From Eimeria necatrix (lineage: Eukaryota > Apicomplexa > Conoidasida > Eucoccidiorida > Eimeriidae): 64,000 bases of DNA. The position numbers and the translations under genes are program-made. Location: NCBI RefSeq assembly GCF_000499385.1, contig NW_013651669.1, positions 42,384 to 106,383 on the forward strand. Reading direction: 5' to 3'. Positions within the stretch are counted from its first letter, which is position 1. The number at the start of each line of letters is the position of its first letter. The notes beneath the pieces were generated by a model. The model worked only from the letters and a program-made list of their open reading frames with translations. It searched no databases and had not been told where the DNA came from. Below are positions 56,022 to 64,000 of this stretch, in pieces.

Positions 56022-56629
56022 TGGTTGGATAGGAGTGTTTGATCTGCTGCTGCTTGGGGTCCTTCTCAGGGAATTTCCAGCTGGGCGTGAAGTACACAGC
56101 TGAGCCTGTGGCGACGTGGCCCGCGACTGCGGTTCCCGCTGCTGCTGCTGCTGCGGGCGCTGCTGCTGCTGCTGCTGCTGCCAGCAGCGGCGAGGCCGCA
56201 GGGGCCCCCGGGGCCCCCCAGGAGGAGCCCCGAACCGCGCTGGAGTGCGCAGCAAAGGCCGCCAGCGGGCAGTGCTGGAGCTTCCGGGGCCCCCAGTTCG
56301 GGGGGGCCCCCCTCTGCAGCATTTTCGCAGACTGTGCTGCAGTGGAAGCTGCTGAAGGCTTCGTTTCGGGGCAAGCTGGGGGGCCCCCCGCGGAGCCCGA
56401 AGACCCCAACGGCGACAAAGAAGAAGAAGAACTCGGAGACCAAGAACAGGGCCAAACTGGCCAAGACCAGAGTGGTCAAACTGGTCAAAATGGTCAAGAC
56501 CAGAGTGGTCAGAGTGGTCAGAGTGGTCAGAGTGGTCAAGACCAGAGTGGTCAGAGTGGTCAGAGTGGTCAAGACCAGAGTGGCCAGAGTGGTCAGAGTG
56601 GTCAAGACCAGAGTGGTCAGACTGCTTGA
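51641..56629 (+). CDS. MIC5: Secreted multi-Apple (PAN) domain protein, MIC5-like microneme adhesin
   Basis: Exons 51641-52553, 52949-53173, 53506-53748, 53961-54244, 54500-55814, 56070-56629; all phases agree, giving 1179 residues. A signal peptide (MGRSALAVALAGALVGSGALG) precedes about 12 Apple-type units. Each has C...DY.G...., a C..C pair, C.FW/TW and a terminal GP..C: for example CFEYGYDYFGWD, CFEVGVDYPGHD, CVQPATDYRGAPLK, CQFANVGVVGAS, CFEQSDYVGHNVEE, CIYANAVYSGTALQ. The last unit is degenerate, and the tail is a (QSGQSGQDQSG)n repeat before TGA. No transmembrane segment is seen. Eimeria tenella MIC5 is known as an 11-Apple-domain microneme protein, so the symbol rests on architecture, not on a sequence comparison. 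Poly-Ser/Ala runs interrupt several domains. Role inferred: extracellular carbohydrate or protein binding during host-cell attachment. Confidence 0.82.
52556..52800. repeat. (TGCA)n / ATGCATGC tract in an intron of the Apple-domain gene
   Basis: Two dense ATGCATGC blocks (about 52560-52642 and 52738-52792) lie in the intron 52554-52948, separated by a GGTGGGT-rich spacer. The unit is itself palindromic. Confidence 0.92.
53175..53360. repeat. CTG plus TTTTGCTGCTGTTTTCGCTG minisatellite in an intron
   Basis: A (CTG)n run is followed by about ten copies of TTTTGCTGCTG / TTTTCGCTG variants. All lie within the intron 53174-53505 of the Apple-domain gene. Confidence 0.85.
56457..56625 (+). repeat. 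AGTGGTCAGAGTGGTCAAGACC coding minisatellite
   Basis: Tandem AGTGGTCAG and AAGACCAG words encode the Gln/Ser/Gly/Asp tail of the Apple-domain protein, ending only a few bases before its TGA. Copies are nearly identical at DNA level, suggesting recent expansion. Confidence 0.92.
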
Positions 56630-56669
56630 GGGGTGGTTGGTTGAGCAGCTGCAGCGCGGGGCGTTTCGC

Positions 56670-56707
<38 letters not shown>

Positions 56708-57527
56708 AGCGGTGGCGGCGGCTGCGGCTGAGCAGGCACCTGAAGCCTCTTTTGGGGGCTCAGCCAGAGCCGCTGAGGCAGCAAATAGCTGCTGCAGCTG
56801 CAGCAACTCCAACTTATTTTCTTTTTAATTGTTTTAGAAAGACTCACTTCTCTAGCGATCTCTGTGTTGCTGCTGCTGCTGCTGCTTAGGTTGCTGCGTA
56901 GGTTGCTGCTGCTGCTGCTGTGGATCTGCTTGCTGCGTGCAGCTGTCACAGCTGCACGCAGCTAGCAGACCCACTTCTGCAGGCAGCAGCAGCAGCAGCA
57001 GCAGCAGCAGGTGCTGCTGCTGCTGCATAATGCACACTAAATACCAACACAAAGTCGGATTCGGCTTGCTGTAGAGCGCATGCAGCTCCAAGCGCATCTT
57101 TCAGTCTAAGCGATGCAGTGCAGCAGCAAGAGCAGCACCAAAAGCAGCAGCAGCAGCAAAAGCAGCAGCAGCAGCAAAAGCAGCAGCAGCAGCAAAAGCC
57201 GCATGCAAAGACGCGAATTACGGGAGTTAACCCTAGAGTGGTCCGGGGACTCGAAAAACCCCCGGGGTTTTGAGTTTGAGAAATCGTTGCTAATGCTGCT
57301 TCTGCTGCAGCTGCTGCTGCTGAGGCTGCTGTCGCAGCAGCAGCTGCGGCAGCTGCTGCAGCTGCTGCAGCTGCTGCAGCTGCTGCTGCTGAGGCTGCTG
57401 TCGCAGCAGCAGCTGCGGCAGCTGCTGCAGCTGCCACTGCTGCTACTAAGGCTACTGGAGCACCTACTGCTGGGGCTGCTGATGCCACGCAGCTGCAGCA
57501 GTGCCCACTGGGGCAGCAGCAGCAGCA

Positions 57528-57565
<38 letters not shown>

Positions 57566-57572
57566 TGCACTG
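56630..57572. other. Convergent intergenic region (3' flanks of MIC5-like and TSR genes)
   Basis: CTG/CAG runs predominate. A near-perfect hairpin occupies 56932-56962 (15-nt arms GCTGCGTGCAGCTGT / ACAGCTGCACGCAGC with a 1-nt spacer). A unique stretch around 57200-57290 is not evidently coding. No gene supported. Confidence 0.6.
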
Positions 57573-58149
57573 CTAGTGTGTCTTCGTCAAGACTTCCCTT
57601 GGCCTCTTGCGCAGCTGGCGCTGCCGTAGCAAGCCCCAGCTGCTGCTGTCGCTGAGGTTTTCCGCGCTATCCATTCTGCTGCTGCTGCTGCTGCTGTAGC
57701 TCTCGCTGTCGCTGCTGCTGCTGCCGCTGCTGCTGCCGCTGCTGCTGCTGCTGCTGCTGCTGCTTCTGGGGCCCTCACCAATGCTGCTGCTGCTGCTGCT
57801 GCTGCGCAGCGCCAGCACCCGTGCTGCCAGCCGCCACGCTGCAGTGTATATCCACTTCCGAGCAGCAGCAGCAGCTTTTCGTGTCTGGGGCCCCGCCTGC
57901 TGCATGGCCTTTTCCCAGCTGCTTCTCTTGAGGGCGCCTCTGGAGGCAGCTGCAGCAGCAGCAGCAGCAGCTGCTGCTGCTGCTGCTGCTGCAGGACGCA
58001 CAGTTTCCCTGAAATATGCAGACAATCTGCGCTTGTGCAGGTACGCAAACAGCAGCAGCAAAGCAGCAACAGAAGCCCCCAGCAAAAAGGCCCCCCAGGA
58101 GCCGTCGGGGGTCTCGACATCCTCCAGGTGCTGCACGTAGGTGAGAGCT

Positions 58150-58191
<42 letters not shown>

Positions 58192-58326
58192 CAGGGGGAA
58201 ACGCGCGGTGGAGAAAGGGAAAGAAAGAGACAATAAAAACAAAGACACATAAAAGCAGACACTGAGCCTACAGCAGTGCAGAGCTGCATCAATCTTGTGC
58301 AAGCAGCAGCAATGCAAGGAGAGCGG

Positions 58327-58370
<44 letters not shown>

Positions 58371-58695
58371 CCTGCTGCTGTTGCTGCTGCTGCAGCAAGC
58401 CACCGCAGGTATAGGGGCGACAGGTGCGGCAACCCCACACGCAGCAGTAACAGCAGCACGCAGCCCAGGAGAAGCAGCAACAGCAGCAGCAGCAGCAGCC
58501 GCAGCAGCAGCAGCGGCAGCAGCAGGTCCACTCACTCTGCTGCAGGGCGGAGAGCTCTATCTCGGTGTAGCTGTCCACTGCAAAAGCTGCTGCTGCGTCT
58601 TTGCTGCTGCTGCTGCGCCTGCACAGCATGGGGAGGCCTCGGCCGCAGAAAGCAGCCATGGAGCTGTTGTCCATGTGGCCCCAGCCGCCTGAAAC

Positions 58696-58750
<55 letters not shown>

Positions 58751-59278
58751 GTGAGCCAAAGAGCCGAAGGCAGGAAGGGAAAAAGCGACAAAAAGGGGAA
58801 AAAGACAAAAAACGACAAAAGAGAATAAAACAAAAGAAACAAAGAATGTAAAAGGAGAAAAAAGAAATAAAAGAAACAAAAGAAATAAAAAATGTTAAAA
58901 AGAAATAAAAGTTTAAAAGAAATAAAGAGATTAAAAAGAAATACGGAGAGAAGCAAAGAAAGCAGCAAAGGAAAAGTTTTGCCTGCTGCTGCAGCAATTA
59001 GCTGCTGCAGCAGCTAATTGCTGCTGCAGCAGCAAATCGAGAAGTGTCTCACAATGATGAAATTAATTCTTCAAAAGAATAACAACTGTTTAATACTTCG
59101 AATTAAATGTAATTAATTAATTAATTAATTAATTAATTAATATTTTTTAATTTTAATTAAATTTAATTCTTCAAATTGAATTATTTTAATTCAAAAACAT
59201 TACCTGTGCAATCCACATAGCCCAAAGAGGCCAGGCCAACGCGCGTGCTTCCGGCTTGGCTGCTGTACTTTATCATCT

Positions 59279-59338
<60 letters not shown>

Positions 59339-59456
59339 ACAACGCAGCAACAGATGAGCTAAGTACGGATAGGCGAAGGTGTGCTTAACCCGAAATGTGG
59401 CAAAAGCAGTGTCAGCAGCAGCAGCAGCCGCAGCAAAAGCAGCAGCAGCAGCAATT

Positions 59457-59488
<32 letters not shown>

Positions 59489-59751
59489 GGCAGCAGCAGC
59501 AGTTAGCGAACCTGGGGAGGCTTGTTGGCCAACTTGAGAGTCGTAAAGCAGTACTGTCCCATTTGCTGCCTCCACTGCGAAAAGCTGTAAGCAGCTTCTG
59601 CTGCAGTGCATGCAACGAGAGGTTGCTGCTGCTGCTGCTGCTGCTGCTCCTCTTCTTTGAAAATCTGCTGCAGCTCCTCCGTCTCCTCCTGCGTCTCCTT
59701 GCTCTTTAAAGTGCACACGCAGCTGCCTTTCGTGTACACGCTCTGAGGCCT

Positions 59752-59784
<33 letters not shown>

Positions 59785-60189
59785 GCAGCAATGGCGGCAG
59801 AGGCAGCAGAACACCATGAGCAGCAGCAGGTTGAGCAGCGCCCCTCGCAGCAACAGCAGCAACAGCAGCAGCCGCGACAGCACAAGCATCAGCAGCAGCA
59901 GCAAGACGAGAAGCAGCCACAAGCGCTGAAGCAGCAGCATCAGCAACACTCACAGCAGCAGCACACATAGCAGCAGCAGCACACATAACAGCAGCAGCAC
60001 ACACAGCAGCAGCAGCACACATAGCAGCAGCAGCAGCAGCGCACACAGCAGCAGCAGCAGCAGCGCACACAGCAGCAGCAGCACCACAGCACACAAGAGT
60101 AGCACACACAGCAGCAGCAGCAGCAGCACACACAGCAAAAGCAGCAGCAGCACACACGCAGCAGCACACACAGCAGCAGCAGCACACGT

Positions 60190-60233
<44 letters not shown>

Positions 60234-60365
60234 CTGACGTGCGGGGGTCTGCGTAGGCCCAGAAGCAGGGCTGGCGGGCGACGAGGGAGGGGCAAGCAGC
60301 AGCAGCAGCAAAACAGCTGCGGCGCTCTTCTAAGTGGTAAGGCAAGCAGCTGCTGGGGGCCTCCA

Positions 60366-60396
<31 letters not shown>

Positions 60397-60847
60397 ATTT
60401 TCTGCTGCCAGCAGCGGCCGCCGGAAGCGGTAGGCCTGGCCTTCGCCGCAGGGGGCCGAGCAGCTCGACCACTCCGACCTGCGCGCAAACCCTAAACCCT
60501 AAACCCTAAACCCTAAACCCTAAACCCTAGACCCTAAACCCCTAAACCCTAAACCCTAAACCCTAGCTGGTGCTGCCGCGGGCTGCGCGACTTGCGGGCT
60601 GCCGGCGTGGCTGCGCGCCCCGGGGGCGGGGAAGGGGGCCTGGGCCTCAAAACCCTGATTTAGGGTTTAGGGTTTAGGGTTTGGGGCTCTCACCACTGGC
60701 TGACGCCGCAGCGCGGCTCAACTTCCTTGCAAAGGACCAGAGCAGCAGCAGAACACTCCTCCTCTCCATCAGCAGCAGCAGCAGGCTGCAGCTGGTTGCC
60801 GCTGCAGTCGAAGGAATACAGCCCCTTTGTGTACGCCTTCACCACCA

Positions 60848-60901
<54 letters not shown>

Positions 60902-61034
60902 CGGTGCACACGCGCTGCAGCGTTTGCCTCCAGCCATAAGAGCTGCTCAGGGCCTCATCTCGAGAGCAAGGCTTCCAGCGGGAGGGGCAGCTGCAGCTGT
61001 TGTTTGCTGCATCATATCTCCCGCTGGGTGCATG

Positions 61035-61082
<48 letters not shown>

Positions 61083-61389
61083 GGAGTCGCCCGCGGCGTC
61101 GCTGGCCTGCTGCTCCGCAGCCTCTGCAGCGCCGCGCTCCGCTGCAGCAGCAGCAGCAGCAGCAGCAGCAGCTCTTCTGACAGCTCTCCGGAAGTCGACG
61201 GCGATGCAGGAGTCCGCGAGGATGTAGCCCTGCGTGCTGCTGCTGCTGCTGCTGCTGCTGCTGTCCCGCTTGCGCAGCAGCTGCAGCTGCCGCCGCCACC
61301 GCGTCTGCCCAAAAGAAGCACTAAGAGCTGCTTGAGTTAAAGCGGCCCCCACATCTCTTCTTGTGCGCACAGCGGGCAGCCCGGCCACT

Positions 61390-61438
<49 letters not shown>

Positions 61439-61511
61439 CAGCTCGCGCTGCGCGGATGCCCGGGAAGTGCGTGTGCTTCTGATAAACCCCGCTCGAACTT
61501 GAGCTGCCTTC

Positions 61512-61542
<31 letters not shown>

Positions 61543-61609
61543 GAGCTCGCAAACTGCAGCGACTTCAGTGTAGCTATGTTCGATAAATACTGGCGCAGAA
61601 ACACAAGCC

Positions 61610-61644
<35 letters not shown>

Positions 61645-62249
61645 TGTTGCTGCTGGTTTGTTGCAGTGTCGCTCTCACTTGCATGGCTCTGGTTGTCTTC
61701 CTCTTGCTGCTGCTGCTGCAGCTGCTGAAGCTGCTGCTGCTGCTGGAGCATGGAGAGCCGGGCCATTGCGCTCTGCAGCTTTTTGATTGCTGCTGCTGCC
61801 CCGCCACCATAGTCCTGCTGCTGCTGCTGCTGCTGCTGCCGCCGCCTGTGGGGCTGCTGCAGCTGCTGCGCACGCTGCATGCGCTGCAGCCGGTGGTTCA
61901 GTTCTGCATACATAAGGGCTGAGACTCCGTGCTGCGTTGCTGCACTGTTGCTGCCAACAGCAGCAACTAGCTGCACTGCGCTGCTGCTGCTGCTGCTGCT
62001 GCTGTCCTGCTGCAGGAAGCCCTGCACTGCAGCAGGAAGCATGTCCTCATCGTAGAGTGGAACTGGTTCTTTTGCTGCTGCTGCTGCTGCTGCTGCTGCG
62101 GCTGCTGCTCTGCGCCGAGCTGCAGCAGACGAACGCGCCGCTCGCGAGCGCGCCGCTAGGGTGCGGCTGGGCAGCAGCAGCAGCAGCAGCAGCGAAAGCA
62201 GCAGCAGCAGCAGACATCGCCGCTGCAGCTGCAAGCCATTCGTGGACAT
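57573..62249 (-). CDS. Signal-peptide, single thrombospondin type-1 domain, type I membrane protein
   Basis: Six exons, read from high to low coordinate: 62249-60694, 60478-60239, 59749-59512, 59276-59204, 58688-58536, 58147-57573. Every phase matches, giving about 944 residues. The N-terminus is a signal sequence (CLLLLLLSLLLLLLLPSRTLA). About 450 residues of Gln/Ala/Ser-rich sequence follow, then a Cys-rich part (NNSCSCPSRWKPCS...). The TSR is built across the first intron: RCGVSQW joins SEWSSCSAPCGEGQAYRFRR, with later cysteines in SSCLPYHLEERRSC and ARQPCFW. After more extracellular sequence (GSCVCTLKSKETQEE, GYVDCTGGWGHMDN, AAFCGRGLPMLC) comes one membrane span (WGAFLLGASVAALLLLFAYL) and a basic stop-transfer HKRR. 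The cytoplasmic tail is Ser-rich, about 120 residues, ending LRQRQLRKRPREVLTKTH. It resembles TRAP-type adhesins in layout only; no A-domain and no clear acidic Trp tail end. Function unknown; a surface or micronemal role is inferred. Confidence 0.78.
58991..59024. repeat. 34-bp perfect palindrome
   Basis: Arms 58991-59007 and 59008-59024 are exact reverse complements (GCAGCAATTAGCTGCTG / CAGCAGCTAATTGCTGC). It sits in the intron of the TSR gene between exons 4 and 5, next to a (TTAA)n block. Confidence 0.92.
59101..59175. repeat. (AATT)n tract in an intron of the TSR gene
   Basis: About eight contiguous TAAT/TTAA units (59108-59142) are followed by further A/T-only words. This is a sharp contrast to the GC-rich surroundings and lies within the intron 58689-59203. 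Confidence 0.92.
60487..60565 (-). repeat. Interstitial telomere-type repeat (AAACCCT) inside the first TSR-gene intron
   Basis: About eleven AAACCCT units with two variants (ACCCTAGACC, ACCCCTAAACC). They lie 9 nt from the acceptor of the exon starting at 60478. Confidence 0.96.
60648..60683 (+). repeat. Opposite-orientation telomere-type repeat in the same intron
   Basis: Four TTTAGGG/TTTGGGG units (60659-60686) directly follow an AAACCCTGA word and lie about 10 nt from the donor at 60693. The intron therefore carries telomere-like repeats at both ends in opposite orientation. Confidence 0.93.
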
Positions 62250-62252
62250 TTG

Positions 62253-62284
<32 letters not shown>

Positions 62285-62602
62285 CTCAGAATTTGGCCGC
62301 CGCCTCTGGGGAGGAGCTGCTGCTTCGCCTGATCTGCATGGCTGGCTAAAGCCCCTCAATGCTGCTGCTGCTGCTGCTGCTGCGGTCGTTGCTGCTGTGA
62401 GGCAGCAGCAGCTGCTGCTGCGGCTGCTGCTGCTGCCGGCTACTTGTGCTGCTGCTGCTGAGCAGCAGCAGCAGAATTAATTTGCTGCTGTTAAAGAAAC
62501 TTAAAATTTTCAATGCTGCTGCTAACCGAGCTGCTGCTGGCCAGTGGGCCGCAGGCACCAGCGGCTTGATGAGGTCGCCGCAAGGAGCCTGTGGGCGCAG
62601 GT

Positions 62603-62640
62603 CTAGGGTTTAGGGTTTAGGGTTTAGGGTTTAGGGTTTG
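62603..62640 (+). repeat. Interstitial telomere-type repeat (TTTAGGG)
   Basis: Five contiguous units, G-rich on the plus strand, upstream of the TSR gene. Confidence 0.95.
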
Positions 62641-62763
62641 AAAAAACTTAAAGTTTGAATTTAGCAGTCTTTAAACTAATGGAAATAGTGCTGCAGCAGC
62701 TGCTGCCTCTGCTGCGGCCATTTGTGTAAGAGCCTCACCACCAGGGGGCCCCTGTGGACCATC

Positions 62764-62802
<39 letters not shown>

Positions 62803-62955
62803 TGCTGCTGCTGCTTTCTTTAGCTTCATTTCCTTCAAAGAACTATTTTATTCTTGCCTTTTTCAAGGCAAAAAAGCTGCAGCAACTGCTGCAGCAACAT
62901 GCAACAGGGGGGCCCCAGCTGCCCTTGGGGCCCCCATACCCAGTGGTTGAACCAG

Positions 62956-62991
<36 letters not shown>

Positions 62992-63093
62992 AGATCTGCT
63001 GGCCCAGTATGCCATTCAACTTTCTTTATAGGCCAGCAACCTCCAACCGCCGGTGCTGCACTAGACATGCGGGAGCAACAGCAGCAGCAGCAA

Positions 63094-63125
<32 letters not shown>

Positions 63126-63202
63126 GCAGTGCTGCAACACTGAAAGCAGCCACAGGAGTAGCCTCTGAGCCGCAGCAGCTGACACCTTGCTTGAAAAAGG
63201 TG

Positions 63203-63234
<32 letters not shown>

Positions 63235-63546
63235 CTGAACTGCAGCGCCGCCACCATACTTTAGAAGGAAATGGCAGCAGCAGCGACAACAGCAGCAGCA
63301 GCGAGAACCGCAGCAGCAGCGAGAACAGCAGCAGCAGCAATGGAGTAGACCAACAATGTTCAAGCAGCCTACTACTGGCTTTGATAGTCTTGGCCTGTCC
63401 GCAGCAGCAGCACGGCGAGCAGCAGCAGCAGCAGCAGCAGCATCTGCAGCAGCAGCAGCAGCGGCAGCAGCAAGTAAAATATCAGCTGTGGGCTTTCCTA
63501 GAGAAGCAGCACGGCCCAAAGAGCTTTGATGAAAAGCCGTGGGACG

Positions 63547-63580
<34 letters not shown>

Positions 63581-63685
63581 GCAGCAAAAGCAGCAGCAGC
63601 AAAGGCTGGTGCAGCAGCGACTGCAGCAGCTACGAGCGGACACGCGCTGCTGAGGAGTCTCTCATTGGCTTCTGAGTTCGGTTTC

Positions 63686-63783
63686 TTTAGGGTTTAGGGT
63701 TTAGGGTTTAGGGTTTAGGGTTTAGGGTTTAGGGTTTAGGGTTTAGGGTTTAGGGTTTAGGGTTTAGGGTTTAGGGTTTAGGG
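63686..63783 (+). repeat. Interstitial telomere-type repeat (TTTAGGG)
   Basis: About fourteen uniform TTTAGGG units. Confidence 0.97.
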
Positions 63784-63844
63784 CCTGGGAAATCAGATAG
63801 AAACAGAGATAAAACAAAACAGCCAAGAGCACGGCGTGGGTCTC

Positions 63845-63880
63845 AAACCCTAAACCCTAAACCCTAAACCCTAAACCCTA
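63845..63880 (-). repeat. Interstitial telomere-type repeat (AAACCCT)
   Basis: Five AAACCCT units in opposite orientation to the array ending at 63783, only about 60 bp away, so the pair faces inward. Confidence 0.96.
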
Positions 63881-64000
63881 GACTTTGTGGCTTCAAGAAG
63901 CAGCGAAAAAACCCACAGGGTTTGCGGCTGCTGCTGTGGGGAGTACCCTCAGCAGCAGCAGCTGCAGCAGCAGCAAGTCGAAACCCTCAAGCCTGGGGGT

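Larger units (their letters stand above)
46848..64000. repeat. R-type block: dispersed (CAG/CTG)n homopolymer-coding repeats
   Basis: Runs of 5-20 CAG/CTG triplets occur every 100-300 bp in exons, introns and intergenic DNA alike. They are translated as Gln, Ala, Ser, Leu or Cys runs according to frame, which creates dozens of spurious open frames on both strands. This matches the homopolymeric amino-acid repeat pattern known from Eimeria repeat-rich segments; the region 1-46747 has far fewer. Confidence 0.95.
62250..64000. other. Repeat-rich end of window, no supported gene
   Basis: Contains the upstream flank (promoter side) of the TSR gene, long (CAG)n runs, one GGGGCCCC patch at 62912-62935, and short unique islands at 62990-63070, 63170-63260 and 63478-63540 that could be exons. 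No chain of frames, splice sites or motifs identified a gene. Confidence 0.5.

Noticed and set aside
60000..60200. CRISPR-like spaced repeats (CAGCAGCAGCACACA)
   Set aside because: Spacers are themselves repeats of variable short length, there are no unique spacers, and the host is clearly eukaryotic; it is a microsatellite.
59940..60311. Cys/Leu-rich minus-strand ORFs with CAGCAGCACACA units
   Set aside because: The region is the intron between TSR-gene exons 60478-60239 and 59749-59512. Phases of the flanking exons join without it.

Overview
The window looks like nuclear DNA of an apicomplexan coccidian, most likely an Eimeria species (species not determined). Evidence: intron-dense genes on both strands with GT/AG introns of about 90-450 nt, TTTAGGG/AAACCCT telomere-type repeats, huge in-frame (CAG/CTG)n runs giving poly-Gln/Ala/Ser/Leu/Cys in every frame, a carbamoyl phosphate synthetase II with low-complexity insertions, and secreted Apple-domain and thrombospondin-domain proteins of the microneme/surface type. 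I see no bacterial-type operons, mobile-element ORFs, CRISPR arrays or secure RNA genes.

The window has two parts. Positions 1-46747 are repeat-poor (P-like). In order they hold: the 3' two thirds of CPSII (+, 31 exons whose phases all join); a WD40-type protein (-); ALG13 (-); a Lys/Glu-tailed hypothetical protein (+); a SMARCAL1/ZRANB3-family DNA translocase with an N-terminal topoisomerase-type zinc finger and a C-terminal HNH module (+, about 11 exons); a stop-interrupted coding-like stretch (+); a two-exon hypothetical protein (+); a PHO80/P-type cyclin (-); and a protein with an Mte1/Dbl2/ZGRF1-type (DUF2439) N-terminal domain (-). Large stretches at 32.4-35.4, 37.4-43.1 and 44.2-46.5 kb show no gene I can support.

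The P-like part ends in a TTTAGGG array running into exactly 100 N (46748-46847). Positions 46848-64000 are a repeat-rich (R-like) block: a TauE/SafE-family membrane protein with a giant low-complexity loop (+, 5' end lost in the gap); a GGGGGCCCCC array; a roughly 12-Apple-domain secreted protein resembling Eimeria MIC5 (+, 6 exons); and a previously unrecognised (to me) single-TSR type I membrane protein (-, 6 exons, about 944 residues) whose TSR is split by an intron full of telomere-like repeats. The final 1.7 kb is CAG repeat and telomere-like repeat without a supported gene.

Functionally the genes are unrelated housekeeping, DNA-maintenance, cell-cycle and host-interaction genes. Two DNA-repair-type genes (ZRANB3-like and DUF2439-type) lie in the P part, and two extracellular adhesin-like genes lie convergently in the R part. 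All exon joins were worked out by eye from frame, splice dinucleotides and family motifs. Transcript data would settle the 5' ends.
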